A stretch of 64,000 nt of DNA. Source: Methylococcales bacterium. GTDB taxonomy: Bacteria; Pseudomonadota; Gammaproteobacteria; Methylococcales; Methylomonadaceae. The notes beneath the pieces were generated by a model. It was not told the DNA's origin. It did no database searches and was given only the letters and a program-made list of their open reading frames with translations. Positions 36,822-45,658 of this stretch are shown here, in pieces (positions within the stretch are counted from its first letter, which is position 1; each line of letters begins with the position of its first letter). A program made the position numbers and the translations under genes. Location of the stretch: NCBI GenBank assembly GCA_026399075.1, contig JAPLRR010000043.1, positions 1 through 64,000 on the forward strand. The letters run 5' to 3'.

Positions 36822-38377
36822 GGTAACTCCCCGGCGGGCTGTAGTGTATGGGGCGGTTGTTGTGCGCCGTGCATAGGGTAATGCTCACCAATATCGACCA
36901 CTTCTTGGTCTATGTAGTCTAGCCAAGGCGTGGTGTAAAAGCCAGTCACTATCAATAGGGAACAAATCACCACAGTGATGATGCGCTCTTTCCTGACCGG
37001 GTGATGGATGGTGCCATAAGGCTGTTGCACACGCTTAGGGCTAGCGATAAAAATTTGTTGGAATGCGCGTAATAAAAAAGCCGCTGCCAGCACATTGCCC
37101 AGCAAAATGGCAATGGCAATCAACCAGCCGTCTTCTTCAATAACCCCTTCAATCAGCAAATGGGCGGCATCATAGCCTGGTGTGCCGGGCATAACCATGG
37201 TACTGAGCGCACAAATTAAAAACAACAGGGCGATGGTGGAATTGGTGTCGAACAAGCCACCCAAACGTGGGATAAACGCGGTGCCGGTACGCTCATAAAT
37301 CAAGCCCACACTAAACAACATCCCTGCCGTTGCAAGGCCATAAGCAACAGACAGCAATAAACTGCCTTCCAAACCGAATTCATTAAAACAAAACAAACCT
37401 ATCACCAACATGCCGGTATGGCTGACAACGGCAAAAGCCATTAAACGGCGCACATTAATCTGCATCAAGGCCAATAAGGCACCATAGAAAATGCTAATCA
37501 GGCTTAAGGTCAAGGCAAAGCCCGCCCATTGTTCGGCAACACCCGGGACTAAAGGCAAAATAAACCGGATGACGGCATAAATGCCCAGCTTAAGCCCTAC
37601 CATAAAAATGGCGGTGCTGGCCACCGTACCTTGTTCGGCAATCAAGGGCAGCCAGCCATGAAACGGAAACAGCGGCATCCGTATCGCAAAACCAAAAAAC
37701 AACAAAACAAAAATTAACACTTCATCATGCAAATAGGCGTTGTTTTGTTTGAGCGTCAACCAGTCAAAGGTCAGGGCATGCTCGGCATCAATCAAACCAA
37801 AGGCAAGAAACATAAAACCCGCCAAAGTCATTAACAAACCGCTGCCCCAATATTGCAAAAACAGCGCCAGCACCCAGCGCCTGTTGTGCCCGGTTCCGGC
37901 ATGGATAGTCAGCAATGCCACGGGGATAAGCTCCAAAGCGCTCCATAGCCAAAACTGCATCACATTCAGCGCGGCAAAAGCACCGATCAAAATCCCCTCG
38001 TAACCCAATAAGCAGGCAATAAACAAGCGGTCTGTGACATGCCGGGTAATCAGCGTATAAATTAATGCCAATAAAGTTAGCACAGAGGCCAATGGCAAAA
38101 ACAAGATATTTGCGCCATCCACCCCCACACAATAACTGAACCAGCCCAGGTGCACTTGCTCAACCAGTTGGATGCTGGTGTTGCCGACATCAAACACCAT
38201 CAACAGGTAGAGGCTGAGCAATACGGTCAAGATAGTGCCCAAAAAGCCGTAACGCACCGCTATTGCCGTCGAGCGGGCGCACAAAATCGGGATCATGCTG
38301 GCAATTGGCACCAGGGTCATTGCTGTTAGCAGCGGAAATAGCGCCGAGTCTGACCAAAGGGTAATCGGATTGTCCAT
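36818..38377 (-). CDS. NuoM/N-like membrane subunit with altered channel residues
   Basis: This 519-residue antiporter-like protein has the same fold as its neighbours, but two key positions differ. Where NuoM has the TM5 glutamate (WExxLxP), this reads LWSALELIPVALL, which moves the acidic residue by two positions. Where NuoM has the TM7 lysine (VKMP), this reads FAIRMPLFPFHGWLP with Arg. The TM8 lysine remains in FMVGLKLGIYAVIRF. It may translocate ions differently or act structurally. It lies 7 bases behind the NuoL-like gene and overlaps the next gene. Confidence 0.82.
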   Translation of the reverse strand: MDNPITLWSDSALFPLLTAMTLVPIASMIPILCARSTAIAVRYGFLGTILTVLLSLYLLMVFDVGNTSIQLVEQVHLGWFSYCVGVDGANILFLPLASVLTLLALIYTLITRHVTDRLFIACLLGYEGILIGAFAALNVMQFWLWSALELIPVALLTIHAGTGHNRRWVLALFLQYWGSGLLMTLAGFMFLAFGLIDAEHALTFDWLTLKQNNAYLHDEVLIFVLLFFGFAIRMPLFPFHGWLPLIAEQGTVASTAIFMVGLKLGIYAVIRFILPLVPGVAEQWAGFALTLSLISIFYGALLALMQINVRRLMAFAVVSHTGMLVIGLFCFNEFGLEGSLLLSVAYGLATAGMLFSVGLIYERTGTAFIPRLGGLFDTNSTIALLFLICALSTMVMPGTPGYDAAHLLIEGVIEEDGWLIAIAILLGNVLAAAFLLRAFQQIFIASPKRVQQPYGTIHHPVRKERIITVVICSLLIVTGFYTTPWLDYIDQEVVDIGEHYPMHGAQQPPHTLQPAGELP

Positions 38378-38384
38378 TAGCGTC

Positions 38385-39959
38385 TCAAAATACCATCAAC
38401 AAGGTGATAAACACAAACAACACCAAATAACGTGGCCTTAATATCAATAGCTCAAATTTGTTTGCGGCATGGCCTAGCTTACGGCCATAGTGCAAGACAT
38501 CTTTACCTATGCCGCGTAACACAAAACGGTCCTCGAACCAGTGCATAATAGCCGCCACCCATTCCGTCAGCTTACCCGCAATCCCTGTGCCTAGTGCAAA
38601 ATGGCTGTCGTCCTTATCAATGCGGGCGGCCAAGGTCTGCTCTTTCACTTGCGCTAGTGACGCAAGTGAACTGATGGTGGATAAAGGAACCCCCATAATG
38701 TGGTCAACAACATGGTCATCAAAATAACTCAGGTCTTGTGCTAAGCGTCGTATCGGCCTGACTAAAGTCCAATCGGTAATTTGGTCCAACCAGAAGCGCT
38801 GCAAGGAGGCAATATAAGCCCAGCGTAAGGCGGTCACGGCAGGGGTAACGGGTTTGATGGGATTGTCCAACACATTGTGCATTAAGGAGGGTGCGGTTAG
38901 AAATTGGTAACAGCGTACGATGGCATGGGCACAAAGATGCCAAGCCGCCAACTGCCAATAACCCAAACCACAGGCCAAGAACATCAGCCCTAACTGGCCG
39001 GAAGTGGCGAAAACCAAAGAGCTTTTGACATCGGTTTGGGTCAGGCCAACAATAAAACTATAAAGGGCCGTGGCGCCACCAATTACGGCAAGTATTGCCA
39101 TGGCAAACGGCGCTTGTTCAAAAACAGGGGCCAACAGGCAAACTAAAAACACCCCGGCGTGAATCATGACCGCACCATAAAAAGCCGCGCTTGAAGGGGT
39201 TGGCCCTTCCATGGCCCGCGCCAACCAAGGGGTAAAAGGCAATTGCGCCGACTTGGCAAAAGCCGCAATCATAAAGCTTAGGGCAATACCTGTCGCTTCA
39301 CCAGTGCTAAGTTGGGCGGCATTCAATTGCTGCCAACTGACGCTACCGCCCCAAGAATAACTTAAGCCTATCCCCAAAATAAAACCCGCATCACCAATCC
39401 GGTTGGTGACGAATATCCGGGTGGCGTTCATGGCCGCAATGGGTCGGTTATAGGCATAGGCTATCAGTAGATAAGAACATACGCCTGCAATTTCCCAGCC
39501 GAAAAAAGTGCCCACGGCATTGCCCGACAACACCAACAACAACATGGCTGAGGCAAACAGACTAAAAATAAAGAAAAAACGGTGAAATCCCGCTTCCCTG
39601 TGCATATAGTTGACGGCGAAACGCAGGATAAGCACTAACAGCAGCGCAAACAAAGCCGCTAACACGACATTAAAACCTGTGGTGATAAAGTTCACAGGAA
39701 TGTCCAAGGTATCACTGTTTAACCAATGCCCAAGCCCCAACGACCCCTTATTTTTGCCCTGCCAATCTGCGCCCAGCAGCACCAAGGCCAGCAAACAAGC
39801 CATACTGATAGCCCAATTGGCAATCGTTGCCGTCACCGTTTCGCTGGCTTCCCCTTGGAGGATGCCCGAAAACTGGCCTACACCGATGAGTGCAGCGGCG
39901 ATAAATGGCAGTAATGGAATTAAAACGGCTAAGGCATCCATGGCATAAAATTCAAGCAA
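38385..39959 (-). CDS. dabB: NuoL/DabB-like antiporter subunit
   Basis: This 524-residue protein is NuoL-like, with GWEIAGVCSYLLIAYAYNRP (TM5 glutamate), AAFAKSAQLPFTPWLARAMEGPTPSSAAFYG (TM7 lysine) and a long C-terminal extension. In two-gene DAB systems the membrane partner DabB belongs to this family and sits next to dabA. Here it follows dabA by 52 bases. The symbol is by context and family; it could equally be one of several equivalent membrane subunits of a larger complex. ATG codons at 39959 and 39941 are both possible starts. Confidence 0.78.
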   Translation of the reverse strand: MLEFYAMDALAVLIPLLPFIAAALIGVGQFSGILQGEASETVTATIANWAISMACLLALVLLGADWQGKNKGSLGLGHWLNSDTLDIPVNFITTGFNVVLAALFALLLVLILRFAVNYMHREAGFHRFFFIFSLFASAMLLLVLSGNAVGTFFGWEIAGVCSYLLIAYAYNRPIAAMNATRIFVTNRIGDAGFILGIGLSYSWGGSVSWQQLNAAQLSTGEATGIALSFMIAAFAKSAQLPFTPWLARAMEGPTPSSAAFYGAVMIHAGVFLVCLLAPVFEQAPFAMAILAVIGGATALYSFIVGLTQTDVKSSLVFATSGQLGLMFLACGLGYWQLAAWHLCAHAIVRCYQFLTAPSLMHNVLDNPIKPVTPAVTALRWAYIASLQRFWLDQITDWTLVRPIRRLAQDLSYFDDHVVDHIMGVPLSTISSLASLAQVKEQTLAARIDKDDSHFALGTGIAGKLTEWVAAIMHWFEDRFVLRGIGKDVLHYGRKLGHAANKFELLILRPRYLVLFVFITLLMVF

Positions 39960-40011
39960 TCAGGTTCAAATTAAAGGGTATCAAAAATATAAAAGTCGGC
40001 CATTTAAACGG

Positions 40012-43000
40012 CTAAGCCTTATCCGGCTGTTTAATGAGCACAGGCGGTACCGGTAAGCTTTGTCCACGATAACAATCCGCTGACGAAGCCATCACGGCCA
40101 CCGCATCCGCATCGGTGAGCCAAGGCACGAACCCTAGTCCTCGCTCAAACACAAAAATCTCGCCACTGTCAGGGTCTATTACACTTAAATGCAGCCAGCC
40201 ACCTGCGATAAGTTCGCGCAGGTCTGCTTGGTCTGCATAAATGCGCCCCAACACCGCCGGTTTGGCTTCCACCAACAACTGCAAGCGCATGGCTTCGTGA
40301 ATTTCCACCATTTGTTGCGGCAAACCCGTGCGTAAATCGCCGCCTGTGCCATCCATAACCCCAAAGAACCCAGTAACATTGTGCGGCACTTTGGTGCCAC
40401 AGCCAAATTGGCCGTTATTAACTGTAGAAAAGTAATACTCCAAATTAATGCCAGCCCCTACCGGCCCTACCGCCAGCAGTATCCCTTCCAATAGTTTGCC
40501 ATCGGCATCTTGGCTAGGGTCATAAGAAATTAAAAACACCCGGCGGTCAAAAAATGCCCCTTGGGTCAGTGAACGGCGACCCACCACCGCCGCCGCATTC
40601 GTGGCATGTCCCAACTCTGGTCTGGCTTGGGAAAAATCAGCGGCGCGTTCCACAATATGCGCCAAGGCTTGCTTAGGCGTGGCTTGCTGTGGTGCGGAAG
40701 CAAGCCTGCGGCAACGCTCATGCGCGGACATGCTTTGGGCATGGGCTAATTCCTGTTGTAGTTTTTGCAAGCGGTCTTGCCGTTCGGCAGGGACATCCGC
40801 CAAATCATACCAGCTAATGGCTTCATTGCAGGTATTGTGTTCTGCGCCTATAAACCACGTGTCCGTGGGAATAAGGATGCCACGTGTCGCCAGTAACGCC
40901 CGTATTTCCGGACGGTTCGCCATTGCCGCAAATGCCCGCGCATTGGGGCCACCATGACGGCCACTGCAAGCACCACAATCGTAAGCGGCCAGATGCGGGT
41001 TATTTTGGCTGATCGAACCGTGCCCCATCAACACCACCAACTCTGAAAAGCCGTAAGTCAACCCCGTGTTACGCAAAAACCCAGCCACCCGGTCAGCTTG
41101 TTCGTTATCAGTAAAACCCTGCTGCGGGTTTTCTGGTGTGGCAGGTGCTGTAGCCCCATCGCTTGAGGTGTAAGCCAGTTGCGTCTTTACTTTAGGTGAA
41201 ACTAGCTGAGCTGCACTCTCAAGCAAGCGATGCTGGATAGTGGGGAAGAACGACTTTGCCAACAAGCCCAGCAAGGTGAATGGCGCCAGCACATCCATCA
41301 AAGGTAGGGACAATAACAGTTTACGCCGTAAACCATGGTGCAGCCAATTGGCTAAGCGTTTATTGAAGCCCTTACCACGGATGTGGCTAGGCAGGGTATG
41401 TTCCCCGTCTGGCCTTGGTATTTCGCAAACAGTATGGGCTGGAGTTACCACCACCGGACACAATGGGGTCACTTTGGCATCGTCCAAACCACGGTAATTC
41501 ATGGCGACACCAAAAAAACCCGCCGCGCCCAGTGTCTCTATGGCCGGGTTATATTCTTCGAGATGCCGACGAAACCCTTCTTCGCGGTCATCCATACAAA
41601 AAATGATTTGTGCGTCCGGGCGTAACTCACGTTTAGCCCAACGGCCACGCTGGTGGTTGGCCTGCATAACTTGGAAAAAACGCTCACGGTAATGCAGTTC
41701 AAACGCATAAAGCCAAACTTTGCTGCGTTCAGTGACGGTAAACGCATCCAGCAGGTTTAGCATCGCCAATAAAACCGATTTGTCCAAGGCGTCCACATGG
41801 CTGGCATTCAGCCCCAAATGCTGGCATAAACGAAACAAGCGCCAGCCGCCATTATTCGCCGTACAGCCAGTATTGTTCCCCGCCTTAATGCTAAGTTGCC
41901 AGACATCTATTAGGCTAGCCAGTTGCCGCCAAGCCGTGCGGTCAGGCCGGTCAGAATCTGCTTGCATAGCCAAGGATTCAGCCGCTTGGGCCAGATATTC
42001 GGGCAATCCGCCTTGGTATAAACTATGCCGTACCGTAAACTCGGTCAGGTGTTTACTAAAATACGCATTCAATACGCTAAGTTTGGCTTCACATTTCCAT
42101 TGCTCCCGACAAACCTGATTTAACCACAGCCTGTCTAGGGTCAGCCGTATCGCCAAATAATCAGCCAATTGCAAGTTGGTGTTATTGGCTGTTTGATAGC
42201 GGGGATGGTGTTGCCGCCAATTGACCAAGCCTGACCAGCCCGGCAGTTCCAGCGCCAGCCGCTGTAAATAGCCAGCCCATTGCATGACGGGGATTTCCAG
42301 TTCAGTCAGTTGCTCGATAATGGCATCTACAGCATCGTCAGGTAAACGGGAGGTTATTTGTTGCCAGTCGGGCAATTCATGTAAAAAAGGGTTGGCATCA
42401 AAATTTAAGGTTTCACGCCAAGCCGCATACAAGCCTAATTCACTGCGTCCAGGCAATTGCCAAGCGGCTACCCCGCCATCCATGGCTGAAGCGCAAAAAC
42501 GTCCCAATTGTGGGCGTACCCAATCGAGGACATCAATACCACTTAAAGCCAACACAAAACCGCGCAAAGTCAGGCTATCGCCGACTTGGCAAACCAATTC
42601 AGCCAAAGTTTCAGCCGCTAGGCCTAGTCTGGCGATTTCAGCACCTGCGGATTCCTGTTGTTCTGCCAACCATTGTTCAACCTGCTCTAAGCCCACATCC
42701 AACAAGGCTTCTGGATGTTCCGCACCGTGTTGAATAGCCAATTTACTTAGTAGGCTTTCCCACAGCGCCCTAACCGCAGTAGCCGAACTGTCAGGCCAAA
42801 ACTTGCCACGTATAGAGGCTGGCACATCGGCTTGCAAGGCGGTTAATGCCGCCAATCCATTAACTTGCCATGCCAGCTGCGCAGTGTTAATGCCCTGCAA
42901 ATCAAATAATAAAGCAATGGAATAAATGTCTTTGCGGGTCAGCACACGCTCTGGCAAGGTGCAGATTATCTGTTCGGCTTGCAAACTTGGGTTGTGCGTA

Positions 43001-43263
43001 AAAGCACTGTCCAAATCACGGTCATTGATGCGGCCTTGCTGGTAAAAATGGCGGCTTTGGTCTTCAGGAAGATAGCCGCAAATCCCTGTTAAGGCCTCTG
43101 AGGCCGCCAATGCCTCTTCAAAAGGCAAATGCTGATAACCATGCAAGGTATTGTGATGGACAAAATCCAGTATCGGGGCTTGCCCAGGCAACACATGGTC
43201 CAAATGGTTTAGCGTGGCGATGATATGCCCACGTTGATCATTTACATTAAAAGCTGCTGACAT
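40012..43263 (-). CDS. dabA: DabA inorganic carbon transporter subunit (DUF2309/UPF0753)
   Basis: This protein of about 1083 residues is the cytoplasmic beta-carbonic-anhydrase-like subunit of DAB complexes, which drive CO2 to bicarbonate vectorially using the ion-motive force. All four zinc ligands described for DabA can be placed: Cys and Asp in IIFCMDDREEG (CxDxR, near residue 555), and His and Cys 15 residues apart in MGHGSISQNNPHLAAYDCGAC (near 755-770). It is longer than the compact forms. The ATG at 43263 is preferred; a GTG at 43269 directly abuts the upstream stop. It lies between NuoM-like and NuoL-like genes. Confidence 0.92.
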   Translation of the reverse strand: MSAAFNVNDQRGHIIATLNHLDHVLPGQAPILDFVHHNTLHGYQHLPFEEALAASEALTGICGYLPEDQSRHFYQQGRINDRDLDSAFTHNPSLQAEQIICTLPERVLTRKDIYSIALLFDLQGINTAQLAWQVNGLAALTALQADVPASIRGKFWPDSSATAVRALWESLLSKLAIQHGAEHPEALLDVGLEQVEQWLAEQQESAGAEIARLGLAAETLAELVCQVGDSLTLRGFVLALSGIDVLDWVRPQLGRFCASAMDGGVAAWQLPGRSELGLYAAWRETLNFDANPFLHELPDWQQITSRLPDDAVDAIIEQLTELEIPVMQWAGYLQRLALELPGWSGLVNWRQHHPRYQTANNTNLQLADYLAIRLTLDRLWLNQVCREQWKCEAKLSVLNAYFSKHLTEFTVRHSLYQGGLPEYLAQAAESLAMQADSDRPDRTAWRQLASLIDVWQLSIKAGNNTGCTANNGGWRLFRLCQHLGLNASHVDALDKSVLLAMLNLLDAFTVTERSKVWLYAFELHYRERFFQVMQANHQRGRWAKRELRPDAQIIFCMDDREEGFRRHLEEYNPAIETLGAAGFFGVAMNYRGLDDAKVTPLCPVVVTPAHTVCEIPRPDGEHTLPSHIRGKGFNKRLANWLHHGLRRKLLLSLPLMDVLAPFTLLGLLAKSFFPTIQHRLLESAAQLVSPKVKTQLAYTSSDGATAPATPENPQQGFTDNEQADRVAGFLRNTGLTYGFSELVVLMGHGSISQNNPHLAAYDCGACSGRHGGPNARAFAAMANRPEIRALLATRGILIPTDTWFIGAEHNTCNEAISWYDLADVPAERQDRLQKLQQELAHAQSMSAHERCRRLASAPQQATPKQALAHIVERAADFSQARPELGHATNAAAVVGRRSLTQGAFFDRRVFLISYDPSQDADGKLLEGILLAVGPVGAGINLEYYFSTVNNGQFGCGTKVPHNVTGFFGVMDGTGGDLRTGLPQQMVEIHEAMRLQLLVEAKPAVLGRIYADQADLRELIAGGWLHLSVIDPDSGEIFVFERGLGFVPWLTDADAVAVMASSADCYRGQSLPVPPVLIKQPDKA

Positions 43264-43269
43264 AGCCAC

Positions 43270-44742
43270 CTACAACAACCGCAAACTGATTTGCTGGTTC
43301 ATTTGCGCAATACTCGCCGCTGATAGCCCGATAAAAGGCGCAGGCACCAAGCCGAACAAAATAATTCCGGCCAACAGGACACTTGCCGCCAGTGCTTCGG
43401 TAAGATTAAGGTCAGGTATATGCTGCATCTGGGGTTTAACCGTGCCGGTAAACAACAGGCCAATAGTGCGTAAAGCATAAGCGGCGCTAATTAAGGCACT
43501 GATGCTAAAAAACACCATCAGCCCACCCCATTCCTGAAAGCCGCCAATCAGCGCGTATAATTCGGCGATAAATCCCACCGTACCCGGCAAGCCCATTGCC
43601 GCCAACAAAGTGATGGTCATCAATAAGGCAAATCGCGGCATAACTTGGACAAGTGAGCTGTAATCTTGGATATTTCGGGTATGGGTGCGTTCATAAAGTA
43701 AACCCACCAACAAGAACATAGCCCCGGCAATCAGGCCGTGGGCGGTCATTTGCAAAACCGCGCCAGTCATTCCCGCTTCATTTAGGGTGGCAATCCCCAA
43801 TAACACCAAGCCCATGTGGCTAACAGAGGAATAAGCCACCATCGCTTTAAGGTCAGTTTGCCGCCAAGCCAACAGCGCCCCGTAAATCATCCCGAACAAA
43901 GCCAAAAAAACCAACATGGGCTGCAAAATATGCGCGGCTTCCGGCAACATGGACACCGCCCGAATCAAGCCATAAGCACCCATCTTCAACAAAATGCCTG
44001 ACAACAAAATACTGACTGGACTAGGTGCTTCAACATGCGCAAGCGGTAACCAGCCATGCAGCGGAAAAATCGGCATCTTAACGCCAAAGCCAATTAAAAA
44101 CCCCAACAGCACCAAAATCTGCTCTAGTCTGGGCATGTCTTGTGCCGCTTGGTGCATAGTAGTCATTAAAGAGCCGCTATGCTCAAGATCATATTGGCTA
44201 ATCGCCAATAGGCTGATGAGCATGAACACCGACCCGCCCATGGTGTACAGCACAAAACTTAAGCTCGCCGCATGTCGGCGTTTACCGCCCCAACGGCCTA
44301 TCAGAAAAAACAAGGGGATTAAGGTCACTTCCCAGAAAATATAAAACAAGGCCCAGTCTTGCGCCAAAAAGACACCCAACATGCCAAATTCAAGTATTAG
44401 CAAACAGATATGATAACCCTTGACACTGCTGGAAACGGACAAGGATGCCAACATGGCAATTGACGTAAGCAAGGTCGCCAACACCAGCATTGGCAAAGAC
44501 AAGCCATCAATACCCAATGCGTAAGCACTGCCAAGATCGGGGTTGAGCGGAAAATATTCGCTAAATTGTAAGGCCGCACTCTGTTGGTCATAGCAGCCCA
44601 CCAAATAACAGCTAATAATAAAAGCCAGTGTTGTAAACACTAGGCCAAACAAACGGATGACGCGGATATGCTGGCCAGGAATAAAGGCCAATAGCAAAAC
44701 GCCAACAGCCGGCGTCCATAGCAGCAGGCTAAGTATCCCCAT
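43270..44742 (-). CDS. NuoM-like proton-conducting antiporter subunit (first gene of the DAB-type operon)
   Basis: This 490-residue NuoM-type protein keeps the channel residues: Glu in FYIFWEVTLIPLFFLIGRWG, Lys in GFGVKMPIFPLHGWLPLAHVEAP and Lys in SGILLKMGAYGLIRAV. It is the first gene of a five-gene minus-strand operon and directly abuts dabA. Its promoter lies about 50 bases upstream. The absence of other nuo genes and the fusion of the locus with dabA point to inorganic carbon uptake, not NADH oxidation. Confidence 0.87.
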   Translation of the reverse strand: MGILSLLLWTPAVGVLLLAFIPGQHIRVIRLFGLVFTTLAFIISCYLVGCYDQQSAALQFSEYFPLNPDLGSAYALGIDGLSLPMLVLATLLTSIAMLASLSVSSSVKGYHICLLILEFGMLGVFLAQDWALFYIFWEVTLIPLFFLIGRWGGKRRHAASLSFVLYTMGGSVFMLISLLAISQYDLEHSGSLMTTMHQAAQDMPRLEQILVLLGFLIGFGVKMPIFPLHGWLPLAHVEAPSPVSILLSGILLKMGAYGLIRAVSMLPEAAHILQPMLVFLALFGMIYGALLAWRQTDLKAMVAYSSVSHMGLVLLGIATLNEAGMTGAVLQMTAHGLIAGAMFLLVGLLYERTHTRNIQDYSSLVQVMPRFALLMTITLLAAMGLPGTVGFIAELYALIGGFQEWGGLMVFFSISALISAAYALRTIGLLFTGTVKPQMQHIPDLNLTEALAASVLLAGIILFGLVPAPFIGLSAASIAQMNQQISLRLL

Positions 44743-44794
44743 GATTTCAATGTTCCTTTGGTCTGGCGTTAGTCAGTCAATTACAATGGCTGCA

Positions 44795-44822
44795 ATTATA
44801 CGTTCAAGCAATTAATTGGCAA
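44795..44822 (-). promoter_or_regulatory. Sigma70-like promoter of the DAB-type operon
   Basis: On the minus strand TTGCCA (44822-44817) and a perfect TATAAT (44800-44795) are spaced by 16 bases. The predicted start near 44788 leaves a leader of about 45 bases with AAAGGAA before the ATG at 44742. No operator is evident. Confidence 0.65.
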
Positions 44823-44858
44823 GCCAAAATAGGGGCTGCGGGTGCATTGGCGGCCATC

Positions 44859-45650
44859 TTAGTAAGAACGGGTTGCCATTTCCAAACCACTTAACGATCC
44901 GGGCAAGCGGCTTACACCCGTATCAACACGGCCATCAGCATACAAGTTCAGCCAACGGTAGCCGGGGCTGCTGGTATCCAAGCTAAAGCTGGCGCTTTCA
45001 GGGGTAAATTGGAAACACGTTGATGGTGTGCCCAAGATGCGGGTGTCACCCTGCATAACATCCATGACCTGATGGATATGGCCGTTGGTGATAACTTTAA
45101 TTTGCGGATATTTTGCACACATTGCCAGCAATTCGGGGCTGTTTTCTATGAGCATGGTGTCTAGCCAAGCACTTTGCGTTGGCACGCAATGATGGTGGAC
45201 GGCCACTAAAGCCTTATGGTCTGGCAGATCCCGCAGACATTCTTCAAGGAACATCAGTTCCTGTTCAGCCAAGCGTCCTCCAGGAGCCCCCGGTATTTGG
45301 CTGTTTAGGCAAACCAACTGCCAGTGTTCAAACACCATTTGCCTGCGGCAACTGACCTGGCCCGCATTTAAAACTTGCTGCATAAGGCCAAAATCATCAT
45401 GGTTGCCTGGCAAGCAAATACTAGGGGTTGGAAAAGCGTTAAGGATTTGTTGGATACGCTGGTAACTGGCTGCACACGGCTCTTGGGTAAGATCACCCGT
45501 CACGATAATCAAATCAAACTGGCCGTGTTCAGCAAAAGCCTGAGCAAGTACCGCCTGGAAATAGACCTCGGTGTTGATGCCCAAAAAGGTATCATCCAAT
45601 CCCGGCATGATATGCAAGTCGGTTAGTTGTAATAGGGACAAAGGTTTCAT
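44859..45650 (-). CDS. cpdA: 3',5'-cyclic-AMP phosphodiesterase
   Basis: This 263-residue calcineurin-like phosphoesterase has all metal motifs in order: LTDLHIM (DxH), VTGDLTQEP (GDxxxx), LPGNHDDFG (GNHD), HHHCVP and NGHIHQ. CpdA-type enzymes hydrolyse cAMP to AMP and tune CRP-dependent regulation. The symbol rests on family resemblance; no substrate test is possible here. It lies just 8 bases downstream of argA on the same strand, so cotranscription is likely. Confidence 0.85.
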   Translation of the reverse strand: MKPLSLLQLTDLHIMPGLDDTFLGINTEVYFQAVLAQAFAEHGQFDLIIVTGDLTQEPCAASYQRIQQILNAFPTPSICLPGNHDDFGLMQQVLNAGQVSCRRQMVFEHWQLVCLNSQIPGAPGGRLAEQELMFLEECLRDLPDHKALVAVHHHCVPTQSAWLDTMLIENSPELLAMCAKYPQIKVITNGHIHQVMDVMQGDTRILGTPSTCFQFTPESASFSLDTSSPGYRWLNLYADGRVDTGVSRLPGSLSGLEMATRSY

Positions 45651-45658
45651 AGTGGCGC

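Noticed and set aside
35274-44742. Respiratory complex I (nuo) operon
   Set aside because: Only antiporter-like subunits are present, arranged around dabA; no nuoA-K, nuoE, nuoF or nuoG type genes occur.
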